Source of the DNA: Panorpa germanica
Lineage: Eukaryota; Arthropoda; Insecta; Mecoptera; Panorpidae
Length of the DNA: 64,000 nt
NCBI GenBank assembly: GCA_963678705.1
Contig: OY783216.1
Location: 3,534,001 to 3,598,000 of the forward strand
Reading direction: 5' to 3'
Shown: one piece after another, positions 35,982 through 47,097 of the stretch
How positions within the stretch are numbered: the stretch's first letter is position 1
Layout of the letters: each line of letters opens with the position of its first letter
Position numbers and translations under genes: made by a program
The notes under the pieces: generated by a model
What the model saw: only the letters and a program-made list of their open reading frames with translations
Databases searched by the model: none
What the model was told of the DNA's origin: nothing

Positions 35982-36742
35982 TTAAGGAGGTACAGGACGT
36001 ACCGTCAATACTAAAAGTTTATCTCTCGGTAATATGAAATGCAAAATACGAAGTACATGAGGGATGATCAAATATTGGGACTGTACCTTTGAAAATGAAT
36101 TTTTCAATTCCCTATTAAACTGCTTTTTGCTAGTTAAAATGATTTTTTTATGCATATAATAGTTTAATAAATTCAAAATTACCTATAATTAATATCAAAT
36201 TTATATTAATTCAATTTAAATTCAAATTAAATATTTTGAAAAAGGAATAATAAATTTGGCAACGCTGTAAATTTACGTGTGTTGACGCATGTGTGATTTG
36301 GTTTTTTGACAAATAAATTGTTATATTTTATATAATATTTATTCCGATTTTGAATTTCCCGCTCAAATTGGCATTTGCAAGGTTGCCAGCTTATAACCTA
36401 CATTTTCTGTTTCTTACTGGTTTTATTTAAATATTTTCGAATATAGGTATCCTTTTGATAATTTTCTTTTTGCAATAGTTACAGAAAAGATTCTTCAACA
36501 TACACTTAGTTTTTGAAAGCCGTGTCACCATTTTTTAATAGTTAAAAGTTATCTTATGTGGTGAAATTGAGCTAAAAATTATGATTTGTATGGAAAATGA
36601 CTATTTTTAATCATGTATAAAAAGAAAACTATGAACCCTAGATCTCTAAAATTTTGAGACAGCATGTATTTTAACTATTTGTATCGACCCTCCAAATTTC
36701 ACAACGTTTTCATCATTTACGTTACGTCCTATACCTCCTTAA
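35982..36742 (+). mobile_element. Family C full element flanked by TTAA
   Basis: TTAA lies at 35982-35985 and 36739-36742. The termini are GGAGGTACAGGACGT and, read inward from the right, GGAGGTATAGGACGT. It is an inverted-orientation sister of 13626-14386 and of nearly the same length. The ORF at 35982-36176 on the minus strand is within the repeat and is not conserved. Confidence 0.88.
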
Positions 36743-38349
36743 TTTCTTTAACGTTTCAACTAAGTATAAAACCATTTTAATCCAATTATTAAAGTAGACT
36801 TCTTGGTTTTTTAAAATGTATTTTGCACCAGCAATTATTCACATTCATTTTGTTGCAGTGAGTGTTAAATCATTTCCATACAGACGCTATTAAATATTAA
36901 TTATCAATTCTAAATTCAATTATCAATTCTTTGAACTTAATTTTGAAGAAACTTAATATGGAAATTAAAAATTAATCACTGTTTAAAGCAGTAAATAAGA
37001 TAGTTAATTATAACTGTATATTTACCAAAAATTAAATTATGAGCTAATAATGTTAAATATTACGTAAAAGCGTATTTTGCACACGAGCCTTGTGACTCAC
37101 ATGAGATATTTTATAAATTGTAAAAGAATTTTATTAAAATGAATGGCCATAGTGACATCACAAAGTATGTGTTAACTTCAGAAGACATTCTTACATATTT
37201 TGAGTTTCTGTAGCACCAAAATTTAACCCTTTACGTAAAAAATATAACCTATTTTAAAATATTACCTCTTCTTGATTAAGAAAATCGAAGAAATTAAAAT
37301 TAAAGAGCATTTTAAGATTTCAAAAATTATAATATGTAAAATGTTATTCTTTTAAAATTTAATTGAGGGGCTAAATGCCTCGTTTTCCCCTACTACGTAC
37401 GCCCATGTCTAAATTTGAAAGCCTAGGTACTATAATTTATAAGAAAAAAAAATTAATAGCAATATTAAATTTATAATATTATTAATTAGAACAAAATTAA
37501 TGAAACCAATAAAATTTTTAATTATGTACTTCAAAGTTAATTAAAATTTAATACGGTAATTATGTTAGACATTGATATTTTCTAATTATTCGTTTAATGA
37601 CTGGTAATAATTATAAATTATAAACAAAAGCAATCATATTTCTTAAAAATGTAAACTATTTTAAATATAAATCATTTGGATATAATAAATTATTGATTTA
37701 TTAATAAAAAATGAAGCGGTTTCTTTTATTACTAATCTTTGGTTAAGGTTGTTTGCGGATAGCTTTAAAGAAAGTCTAATCTGCAATGTGCATCTAGGCT
37801 AAGTGTAACTTAAGGGGGATCGCACACTGGAGGAGATACAATTCTCTTATGAAAGTCTAGCAGTTCTAGCTTTTTAACAATAATTCTTAATTTAAATAAT
37901 ACGTGTTTTTGCTTAATAGTATATAATTAGAAATTTAGCAAAGTCTGGTGGTACTGAATTACAAACGAATCGTAGTAAAAACTTATATCATATCAATTTC
38001 TATATCGGTTTCAACATGATATCAATAAATATTTAATGAAAGGAATTATAGAAATTAAACACCAATTAAAATAAAACAACTATTGATTTATTAATCCACA
38101 AATATTTAAAACAGTAATTAATATTGAAATGGAAAAAAACACAGTTATAAAAAATTGAAATCTAATAATATTAAAAATAAAAGAAATATTTGTCTAACTA
38201 GAATTATGAATGAGTTGAGTTTTTATTTATTTGGATAGATGAAAAAGAAGTGGGTTCATCAATTTGTGGTACTCGCCCATGCGAAAATTGTTATTGATTA
38301 CTGCTGATATATAAATTAGAGAATAAAACAGGGCCGAAATCAAAATTAC
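36743..38349. other. AT-rich spacer, 1.6 kb
   Basis: No gene. A patch at 37360-37415 (ttgaggggctaaat... then cgtacgcccatg) resembles a hAT terminus read inward, but no partner end was found. Confidence 0.35.
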
Positions 38350-38430
38350 ACCGCTATAGTCCAAATCACGATAGTTCGGTGGCGATTTATGCTTAAAAGA
38401 GGTTATAAGAGCGGTATAAATCTGTAATAC
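38350..38430 (+). repeat. Dispersed repeat I, copy 2
   Basis: Matches 34500-34580 (aatcacgatagttc, ttaaaagaggtta, cggtataaatct). Confidence 0.6.
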
Positions 38431-38458
38431 GGTAATTTATTTTTATTTTATATATTAA

Positions 38459-38632
38459 ATATATTATCGAGCGTAGTTATTTAGGCTGATTCCAAATCTG
38501 CATTTATTTTTAAATAGGTGTCTTGGTTTTCGAGATATCAGCATGTTCAGACGTAAATAATGCAGATATTTAAAAACGGTTTCCAGTTTTGGAATCCGCG
38601 TAAAAAACTACGTTAGATAATATTTTTAATAT
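38459..38632. mobile_element. Short palindromic MITE-like element
   Basis: Inverted ends: atattatcgagcgtagtt on the left and, read inward from the right, atattatctaacgtagtt. Each is followed by a gattccaaa block. About 174 bp in total, with no ORF. The superfamily is not determined. Confidence 0.6.
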
Positions 38633-38654
38633 ATAAAATAAAAAGTTAACATAG

Positions 38655-39351
38655 CACATGGGCTGAAAAGTCCCGGGCCTAACACATAGATGGCGCTAGT
38701 TTTATTGCAGTCACCTTTTTTTCAGTTAATACTAACCTTCAAAAGACAGCTGTTAAATTTTCATGATTTTCTATTCAGTTATTATTCAGTTGTTATTTTC
38801 AAAACAATGGATCAAAAACAATTTCGTGTTTTAATTTTACACTGCTTCTTGATGGGAAAAAATACCGTTCAAGCGAAGCAATGGCTTGAAAAGTGTTATG
38901 GGGACTCCGCTCCATCAGAAACAACAATAAAACGTTGGTTTGCTGACTTCAAACGTGGTCGTAGAGACACCGATGATGCAGAAATTTTGTTTCATCAAGA
39001 CAACGGCACCGTGTCACAAGTCAATCAAAACAATGGCAAAACTACATGAATTGAACTTCGAATTGCTCCCACATCCACCAGATTTGGCTCCCAGCGACTA
39101 CTGCCTGTTCGCAGACCTGAAAAAAATGCTCGCCGGTAAGAAATTTCGCACGAATGAAGAGGTTATCGCTGAAACTGAGGCCTATTTTGAGGCAAAAGAT
39201 AAATTGTTCTATAAAAGTGGTATTGAAATGTTAGAGCGGCGCTGGAATGATTGCGTTGCTCTTGATGGAGATTACGTTGATGAATAAAGCTAATATTGAA
39301 CCAAAAAAACTGTGTTTTCTTTGTTAGGCCCGGGACTTTTCAGCCTATGTG
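38655..39351 (+). mobile_element. Internally deleted mariner transposon
   Basis: Nearly perfect inverted ends: ggctgaaaagtcccgggcct on the left and aggcccgggacttttcagcc on the right. About 697 bp against ~1.3 kb for a complete mariner. It carries the two ends of a transposase gene joined by a large deletion. A clean TA duplication is not evident at the outer edges. Confidence 0.92.
38807..39287 (+). pseudogene. Mariner transposase, internally deleted and frameshifted
   Basis: A mariner-family DD34D transposase would cut and paste the element by binding its TIRs. Reading starts MDQKQFRVLILHCFL at 38807 and keeps the N-terminal helix-turn-helix region (WLEKCYG, TIKRWFADFKRG). After about 60 residues the sequence jumps to the C-terminal catalytic part; roughly 180 residues, including the first catalytic Asp, are missing. 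HQDN with the second Asp is at 38993-39004. A one-base insertion near 39005 shifts the frame. The second frame continues to a stop at 39287 with DLAPSDYCLF (third Asp at 39096-39098) and ends ERRWNDCVALDGDYVDE. The Tyr-Ser-Pro normally before DLAPSD is absent, so the Asp-to-Asp spacing is 31 rather than 34. The protein is inactive. The upstream in-frame ATG at 38690 lies in the 5' UTR region and is not the likely start. Confidence 0.92.
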
Positions 39352-40044
39352 TTTTACCTAATAATTTTATGACGATGTAAGTGCATTATCAATTTTTGAA
39401 TGTCGCAGAATTAAAAAGCTAGTAACGAAGGAAAAATATTTTTCTTTATAGTAAGTAAATATTATTAGGAGAATATATAAATTCATCCTTGAAACTCTAT
39501 TATTAAACATAATTTATCATTGTCATTTTTAACATACAGGTTCTTTAGTGGGCAAGACGCCTAGGGAATATCAAGTTTATAATTCCTCCAAAGAAATACT
39601 TATAAACCATTAAACATGCATACGAAAATAGAAGACAGGAAGTTAAATATGGGCAATCGAATTAATCAATATATTTTCTATAATATATAAAGACAAAATG
39701 GTTATTTATATTTAAATCCTAGTCACGATTCTTGCATGTATTTTACATGTTATAACTAGCGTTTTACAAGGTTAATTTCTTTGAACATAATTTTGTTTGC
39801 ATGGTATAGACATATTTAAAAAAGTGTTGTTAAAATACACTCAGACAAGGACGGGGTTACAAGATGAGTTGCAGAAACAGGTTGTAAAACACACCTGCTG
39901 GCGCAGCAGTCTGGATATTGGAGTCTAATTATATGTATGTAGGTCTTAGGAATATATGAATACTACTCTCATTAAATATATTACTATCACACAGTTATAT
40001 TAAAGGGTTCGTTTCATTTTCAGCACTTTCTACAAAGAAAAATA
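39352..40044. other. AT-rich spacer, nothing recognised
   Basis: No gene or shared repeat recognised. Confidence 0.4.
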
Positions 40045-40221
40045 ATATTGTGAAAGTATTTTATTGACAAATTCTGCTAGTACCAACCTTCAAACGATAT
40101 GTGTCAAAATTTCGTGACATTCAGACCATTACTTTACGAGTTACAGTGATTTCCGTGACGCAACTTTTGTTACTTACTAAAAAAAAAAAAAGAAAAATCT
40201 GAATTTCGTGTCTTGATAACT
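40045..40221 (+). pseudogene. Mariner relic, 5' part
   Basis: Contains accttcaaacgatatgtgtc, shared with 43824-43850, a gtgacgcaactttt block, and near 40192 a peptide EKSEFRVLI, the mariner transposase N-terminus. Interrupted at about 40221 by another element and resumed near 40750. Confidence 0.65.
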
Positions 40222-40748
40222 TAGATCATATCATATCACATATATGGAGTGTGAGTAGCCTATGTTTCATATAGATTGAATGTGTGTCCAATTGTTCTCT
40301 ATGCGCATGCGTCGAAAGTGACAGCTGTCTAGATATAATAAATATTAATATTCTATTAAGATATAATAAATATTAAATATATAAGAAATTATATTTCTTT
40401 ATTCGGTACAAAGCTCGTCAAAACAGTGATCGTTCAGTGAAAACATATACTCATGAACGCCATAGATGTCGTTGTAGGGATATCGACCAACACAGTTGAT
40501 ATTTAGAGTGAACATAACTCACGTTTTTAGTTAAATTTTTATATTTATATACAGTTTATTTATATTTATATTTATCAACATTATTCTATATCAATATAAT
40601 GTCATATTTAACAACTGTCACGTTTTGTATCTAGACAGTTCTGACTTGACAACTGTTATTTTCGACGTATACGAATGGAGAACAAATAGGAACATATACC
40701 TTTCTCTCTCGCACACATTTTGGACACACTTTCAGATCCAGCATTCAC
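40222..40748. mobile_element. ~530-bp TIR element inserted in a mariner relic
   Basis: It splits a mariner N-terminal sequence: gtgtcttgata lies before it and gtgttgataaagcat after it. The ends are imperfect inverted repeats sharing gtgtgtccaa, tgttctc, a cgtcgaaa block and a ctgtctagata block over ~120 bp. The interior includes repeat G (40380-40560). No ORF. The partial duplication of gtgt-ttgata at both junctions is compatible with a target duplication of about 9 bp but cannot be proved, because it is also mariner sequence. Confidence 0.55.
40380..40560 (+). repeat. Dispersed repeat G, copy 3 (inverse of copies 1 and 2)
   Basis: Read on the minus strand it matches 20450-20650 and 26040-26230: gtgagttatgttc, aaatatcaactgtgt, gcgttcatgagtatatg, cgagctttgtacc. 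It is the interior of the 40222-40748 element, so copies 1 and 2 are probably fragments of the same family. Confidence 0.65.
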
Positions 40749-40860
40749 TCTAAGGTGTTGATAAAGCATTAATTTTTAATAGGAACCGAGCTTAAATAAC
40801 ATTGCTTTGACACGTAATTCAGATTTTTCCATTGTTTTGAAAATTAAAAACAAGTTATAA
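40749..40860. pseudogene. Mariner relic pieces in head-to-head arrangement
   Basis: Plus strand 40752-40787 continues the interrupted relic (gtgttgataaagcatt...ttaatagg). Minus strand 40799-40850 carries a second mariner start, reading a MEKSELRVK-like peptide. The two point toward each other. Both are badly decayed. Confidence 0.5.
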
Positions 40861-42153
40861 ATAATTCACTTGCCCCAATAATTGAGTATAGGCATAACAT
40901 TGTTACATAATTCGTAAAATAATGTGTTATCTTTCAAGTTTCAAAACGTATTAAAAATTCGCTCGTAATTATTATCATCGCGATAATTATAGACGTGTCC
41001 TTGCTTAACAACGACTTGTTTCTCCACAAGTTCGTTGATCTGTCAACGATTTCAAAACTTAATAAACTGGTCTGATGTCCACTAAAAACCATTTATTGGT
41101 GACCTTAAACTTTAATTAAAAAATGTTATATTAAAAAAATAATTAAGAGCTGTTGTTTTTGAATAACTAACTAGTAGCGTTTGTTCGATTTCTTAAGTTA
41201 CGCGAAATAAAAAACAAAGTAATTAGCTAATTGGCCGTATGAAAAATTGTAGTATATTGCTGTGATTTCAACCCAGGTCTGACAATGATATCAAACGGAG
41301 TTACAGAGACCTAACCTTTAGATAATCTAAAAAGATTTTTACAAACGCAATTAAAAAAGTAATTAATGTAAATATAATAATATACGTGTAGTATATAATA
41401 CATGCACAATAGAAATGAAAATCTTCAAAATACTCTCACACCAATCAATTAAAAATACATCAGTAACTATAAAGTTTCTATTAATTAAACGTTACACCAA
41501 ATATATGTAATTATAAACATGCAGTCTATTATTTAACTTACTATAAATAATCCTAATTAATATTCATCAAAATATAACATTTATTATTCATAAAAATTCG
41601 TCTCTGTAATTACGAATGAATTATACAATCACAAATACAGACGCGCGAAGTACTGATGCTCGTAAATATTCATCATGAGCAAATCACATACAATATTCCG
41701 CAAGCCATAAATATTATAAAATATGCTCTAGAACACGTGGGCGTCTATGACCAATATGTAAAAGGTAGACAAACTTGCTTGTATAGTAAACACGTCAAAT
41801 GATTAAAAATAATTAGAATTGTTTGAGGATTTAGCTGATTATTTGAAATGTATGTAGAAGTCGTGGTAGGTATTAAGAATTACACATATCACTGGGCTAC
41901 ATATTAGGATCTGTTAACGACCGGAATGTCCGAGTACTGTCCTCGAGAATTAAATGGAAAAGACAACGGGAATGCCGCATTATGTCACTATGACGATAAT
42001 AAAAATTAGCAGAGAATCCGTTGGTTGACTAATTAATGGATTCAAATTTAGATTTATTAAATGCATCCGAAATGTATCGTTTGATTTAATGGAGGCTATA
42101 CCTGATTTTGTGAAATGCGTTTTTCAAGAAGCATGAATACCATTAAAGACACT
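40861..42153. other. AT-rich spacer, nothing recognised
   Basis: No gene, shared repeat or strong inverted repeat seen. Confidence 0.4.
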
Positions 42154-42210
42154 TCTTAAAACATTTTTGTCTCAAAACACATTTTAGTAAACAAAACACA
42201 TTCCCATCTG
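42154..42210 (+). repeat. Dispersed repeat J, copy 1
   Basis: A ~57-bp block (cttaaaacat, ttgtct, ttttagtaaacaaaacaya, ccatctg) matches 61284-61341 in the same orientation. Confidence 0.65.
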
Positions 42211-42262
42211 ACGAGATTTTTTCACCGTGACGAGATTTTTTTTCCGTGACGAGATTTTTTAA
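42209..42262 (+). repeat. Three-unit tandem repeat, ~18-bp unit
   Basis: The unit is approximately ccgtgacgagatttttt, repeated three times directly after repeat J. The first unit starts tgacgag without the cc. Confidence 0.75.
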
Positions 42263-42553
42263 TATTTTCAACATAAAATGCTTAATTACTTTATGGCAAG
42301 AAATATGCGCTAATTGTTAAGTGATAAAATTCAAATGTATATGTCTATTTGAATAAAAATACAAAACAAAAGAAATTATTTTTACAAAATTGACAACGTG
42401 TCCACTAGTAAAGAGAGAAAGAGACAAAAGAAAAACGTTTTTAGCCATTTATTCAAGATGGAGGCTGAAATCATCAAAAATGAAGTATGTAAAGAACATG
42501 TTCGGAATAGGCACGCCCAAATTAGTAAGAAAAGTTTATCTTTTACCAATTTT
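42263..42553. other. Spacer with overlapping small ORFs
   Basis: Plus-strand frames at 42390-42641 and 42398-42580 overlap in different registers and are Lys/Arg-rich. Neither shows a domain, and both run into the palindrome that follows. Not called as genes. Confidence 0.35.
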
Positions 42554-42615
42554 TTGCCAAAAAAGATACATATACAATAAACAAATGTTTATTGTATATG
42601 TATCTTTTTTGGCAA
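42554..42615. repeat. Perfect 30-bp-arm palindrome with 2-nt centre
   Basis: The left arm starts ttgccaaaaaagataca and the right arm is its exact reverse complement, ending tgtatcttttttggcaa, separated by AA only. A third ttgccaaaaaa occurs at about 42645, in a second small hairpin (cctgtaatgt ... acattacag, 42633-42663). Confidence 0.95.
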
Positions 42616-43189
42616 GAAATTATAATTTTCCTGTAATGTAAATGTTGCCAAAAAACATTACAGAAATGACAAAAATACAACAATGAGTTAGACAGTTTAA
42701 TTTCTGAATCACTTCAGACATAAATATTATGATATTAACTATATACAAATTACACGTGGTATTTTTACACTTGCTGTTTTAAATATACACCTTAGTGTCT
42801 CGTTTGAAACGACAACTCTGTATTTCAGACTGTAATACGTACTAAGTAACATACGTATAACATAATGCGATTTTAATATTGATATTAATATTCGGTAGTG
42901 CCATATCTAGGTGAAGGCCACACACAATTACAATACCAAAACAAACCAGATCGTATAATGGTAGAACATAAAATCAGTAGATAATATCAACTAGGTCAAT
43001 TTAATTCATAAATGGACTTACCAAAAATAAACGCAAAAAGATAACACTCAGAGATTTCAAATCATTTTCTTACCTGTAACAAAAATGATATTATTAATTA
43101 CATTTACAAAAAAAATAAGATAACAATCATCAAGTAAAAGTAGATGTTTCTTATGTAATTGATACACATGTAAATTATTTGTCCATTGT
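42616..43189. other. AT-rich spacer
   Basis: Apart from the small hairpin at 42633-42663, nothing recognised. Confidence 0.4.
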
Positions 43190-43241
43190 TTACCGTTCGT
43201 AGGATGACATATAGATGGCGCCACTATTGACAAATCCATAT
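43190..43241 (+). pseudogene. Mariner relic, 5' end, left of family A insertion
   Basis: Shares gttcgtaggatgacatatag and a gccactattgacaaat block with 22570-22615. Interrupted at 43242 by family A. The relic continues at 43814. Confidence 0.65.
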
Positions 43242-43813
43242 AATGAGCTTGTGTCCTAATTTTTTAGTGGTCGATTTTTCAATTATTGATTGAACGACTT
43301 ATTAAATATCTAAATATTGACGGAGATATAGCAATTAAAAGTTTGAATTGTAGTTCTAGCGCTAGAAATGGTCGGCCATATTTTTATGACGTGAAATGCA
43401 TTTTAACGTCAGTTATTTGTTGAGTAGGTCAGTGCTGTGGTAATGTTTTGTAGCTGTTAGTAGTCAAACAATCAAGTCAAATCAAAGAATAATAAGTTTT
43501 TATTTTATTTAACCCTGCTAAGGCAGACATAATATTGGAATTTTATTGTTCCTTGAAATAGCTGTAAATAATATTTGATATTTTGATATATAAATACATA
43601 TAGCAGAGATTTATGAGTTGTAAGGTTAGCAACCTTACACAAGGATTGTGATGTCACATGCACTTGGAATGTGTACAACTTTTTTAATTGTTAATATCTC
43701 CCAACATATAACGAGTTATTAAAAAATAATTGAACATTTGAGGTTCTAGTAACCCACTTTATCAATATATAGTACACTTTTATAGAAATTAAGACATAGG
43801 ACACAAGCCCATT
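43242..43813 (-). mobile_element. Family A element, inverted, inserted in a mariner relic
   Basis: The termini are aatgagcttgtgtccta on the left and ggacacaagcccatt on the right, 572 bp in total. Relative to 48144-48781 it lacks the aaatgtgtattgatg region and the tcccttta block. It splits a mariner relic whose halves lie at 43190-43241 and 43814-44015. Confidence 0.9.
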
Positions 43814-44015
43814 TAAATAGTAACAACCTTCAAACGATATGTGTCAAAATTTCATAACATTCGGACTATTAGAGTACAAGTTACAGTGGTTTTAGTGACG
43901 CTACTTTTATAATTTTGAAAACAATGGAAAACTCGGAATTTCGTGTGTTGATAAAGCATTGCTTCTTAATAAGCGTCCGAATAACACTTGTTAAGCTATA
44001 GATTTACTTGAAAGA
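43814..44015 (+). pseudogene. Mariner relic, right of family A insertion
   Basis: Contains caaccttcaaacgatatgtg, gttacagtggttttagtgac, and then from 43924 a short frame MENSEFRVLIKHCFLI, the transposase N-terminus. A stop follows shortly after LVKL. The remainder of the element is absent. Confidence 0.75.
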
Positions 44016-44639
44016 AATTTTTATACTTAAAAAATGTATTGGATACAATAGAATTTCTGTTGATGACTTTATCCTAGGTCATTACGCTACTTAACGGGTT
44101 TTTTCTGCTACTTCCAATTTCCTACATGTATTTGACACCGCGTTTCAAGAATGAGTTATCTATAAATGGTCACAATAACATGTAACGCTCACGAATAAGG
44201 GAGCTTGCATACCGTTATTCACATTACTATTGAATATCAACGGTGTTTTATCTGTTAAAGGCATTTTTAGACGATCAGAACAGATCTGCAATCAGCAGAG
44301 AAAACATTTCCCTCGCTCCGCAGCTCTGTATCCAACCCAGAAAAACTAGCAACCTAGGTTAGACTTCAAAATAAATTATTTCTAAAAGATTGCTCCACTT
44401 GCGGAACATCTTACAGGACTTCTAAATTATACGCAAGTAATTAAGAATTAAAATTACTGCACAAAGGAGAACAAATTATCAACCAGTGCCTGCAAGGGGC
44501 ACATAAATGGTGTATAAATTATGCAACTTTCATCAGATTTAGAATCAGACAAACGTGTGAGTCAAATATTGGAAGATTGACTTGAAAAGTTTCCTGCTAC
44601 ACGGTGGAACGAATGTTTGATCCGAATGATTTATTTATT
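44016..44639. other. Spacer, nothing recognised
   Basis: A patch of mixed composition at 44270-44350 has no ORF or repeat match. Confidence 0.35.
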
Positions 44640-45129
44640 TTATTAATTTGTTGATACTATTGACACTGACACTGTTTAACAAAAACTTTCAAGTAAATAA
44701 AGAAACTTTCAAGTATAAAACCTTCCTTTGTTGGACGATTCCTGCAGCAGTGCATGAAATGTGTATCAAGTGTGTGGCAGGGGTAGAAAAACCACTTGTG
44801 ACGCTTGTCAAAAGACCGACAACAGCCCGAACTTCTTCCAACGTAGTGTCCAACGTAGGAAGGTGTTCGTAGCATCGTTTGGAGCCGGCTTATGAGACAA
44901 CTCATGAACACGTGGACCACGTGGACTTGGCGTTGAGAGATCAGCGTGGGACATGGGACACAGAACACTTAGAGATTTGTCGTTAGATCTTCGACACATA
45001 CAGATCGATTAAGAGACCTGACATTATACATATTCAATTACAATTGATTATTAATAAATGATTGTTAAATAATTATGGACTTTTCATTGAGAGAACAGTA
45101 AATTGTTAATTGTATTATAATTATTTTCT
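44640..45129. other. GC-richer patch with overlapping ORFs, unrecognised
   Basis: Three overlapping frames cover this region (plus 44648-44872; minus 44657-44968 and 44808-44999). None shows a domain, and the Cys/His/Arg-rich composition differs between frames. A ~30-bp block at 44812-44841 recurs downstream at 45248-45277. It may be part of an unrecognised retroelement or LTR fragment. Confidence 0.3.
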
Positions 45130-45235
45130 AATGGGCTTGTGTCCTATGTCTTAATTTCTATAAAAGTGTACTGTATATTGATAAAGTGGGTTACTAGACT
45201 GTTACTGCCGTAATAGGGTTAAATAAAATAAAAAC
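45130..45235 (+). mobile_element. Family A, 5' end joined to internal piece
   Basis: The intact 5' terminus (aatgggcttgtgtcct...gggttactaga) joins directly to a central block (ctgttactgccgtaatagggttaaat...), with about 290 bp deleted between them. The 3' half is absent. Confidence 0.85.
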
Positions 45236-46593
45236 AAGCAAGGGGTAGACCGACAACTACCCAAACTTCTTCCAACATGAACATTACACACACTTAGTTC
45301 TAGTATCAGATTTTTGTGTCCCTTAGAAATCGTACAGATAATAAAATATTGTCATGTAAATAAATTTCATATTCCCCTTAATTTAAAAAAATATTTAATA
45401 TTATCATTGGACCTATCGCTTACCCACAGATATCTTGAAAGTGTACGTATAACAACTGTCGTAGTAGTAAGGACAAAGCATAATAAAATAAAACTAAAAT
45501 TAAATTATCTAAATGACCCTTTATACAGTAATCGTGTGATCGAATATCACGATATGGTTGCCTATATGCTAATTATTAACCTATTGTCAGTATTAAACTA
45601 CTTGTCCTAAGGGAACTACTGACTATCGGACTGACACATACAGCTTGTCGTCTACCGGCTGGCGCTATTATTGTGTATTTCCCATTTTCTTATTTCACAA
45701 CTAACAGCTACTGATGGGATAGGTTTTATTATAATTATATGTATATATGCGTGCTCCGATACGCACAATTGAATTTAAATTATTGTATACATGTGTGTAC
45801 GAGTATAAACACACTGAGTTCATTATCATATTCAATTCGTGAGAAACTTCAATCACTAATATATCTGCTGTTTATTTTGAAAGTAGGGTAAGTCTACATT
45901 TTTAAAACAAGGTATTTATTTTCGTTTCAATATAGTAAACTTCTCTAGCTAAACATGGATTAAATATATGAAATATATTATTTAAAAGAAACCTTGTTAC
46001 ATTTAATCTAAAACGGTTTCAAATATTGTTTAAAATTGTTTTATAAAATAGAAGATCGGCAGTGATAAGAGTTTATTTAAATAAATTAAATTTAAACAAA
46101 CATTTTTCACATAGCTATACGTTATACTACTTTTCTAGAGTTTCTTATTCATTTCAATTACTTCTGAAATATTACAATCTAACAACGATAGAAATTTTTA
46201 ATTCGTATTTAATATAAAAATTAATAGCTAATTAAAGGTGATAGTAAAATAAAATTTATGTGGGAATGGTATTAATATACGATACAAATAAATAAACAAG
46301 GTATAAATTAAATTGTATTCAATTCTTATTTTAAAATACATATTAAATATATAATTTATACATAACATGTTTTAGCTAATTAGATGAAGAAACGACCTAG
46401 GGGCATGGTAATTTGCATATCGCTTTCTCCAGATTGTAGCGTTCTGTGGACGGTGCGTGCACATTGATTTTGTCTTAAGATTTCGTTTTAATACGACTAT
46501 ATATTTAAATTATAAAAATCTATAAAAACTATCTTATATAATACTGGTAGAATATTTTATGTTTGTAAAAATTAAAACGTTGTGTTTAAAGTA
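45236..46593. other. AT-rich spacer with an unrecognised 98-codon ORF
   Basis: Near its start (45248-45277) is a second copy of the block agaccgacaac...cttcttccaac found at 44812-44841. A plus-strand ORF at 45314-45610 has no recognisable domain. Nothing else seen. Confidence 0.35.
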
Positions 46594-47097
46594 TCATTCC
46601 CACTCACTCTTTTATTTTAATTTAAATTGTTTAGCATATTGCAATACGCGTAGTCATTCACAGTACCATTTTTAATTAATTTATTTTTTAAGTTTTCTTA
46701 GTTTTTTTAGAACCTTACAACGTCCAATGTTTTAAATTAGAAATATCAAATGAAGAAAAACTATATTATACTATAACCTCCAAAATGTGGCAATCTGTCA
46801 AAATGCAGTAGGATTTACTTTTAAAAAAAGTTTAATGTCAGTCTGTCAAAAATAAAGAAATAAAAACAATTTCTATTACTAATTGTTATTAAAAACAGCA
46901 ATTTTAATTATTTCACATACAATTTTGTCGAACTGTCAAAATTTATATTACTAACTATGCATACGCACCAACTAAATTAACTAAACTTAAATTAAAACAC
47001 AAATGTGAAAAGAAATGCTTAAACGAAAACCTGAAATCTAGATTACAATATTAAATAAAAACAGTAAATTAAATATAAAAACAGTGAGTAGGAATGA
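46594..47097 (+). mobile_element. Family B element, full length
   Basis: The left end is tcattcccactcactctttt and the right end read inward is tcattcctactcactgtttt. About 504 bp, colinear with the copies at 8995, 29027, 54214 and 63866. Non-coding and of unassigned superfamily. Confidence 0.88.

Noticed and set aside
42554..42615. Transcription terminator
   Set aside because: The hairpin is AT-rich with almost no loop and the context is eukaryotic; a bacterial-type terminator makes no sense here.
45314..45610. 98-codon ORF as a gene
   Set aside because: Composition is typical of AT-rich noncoding DNA and no motif was recognised.
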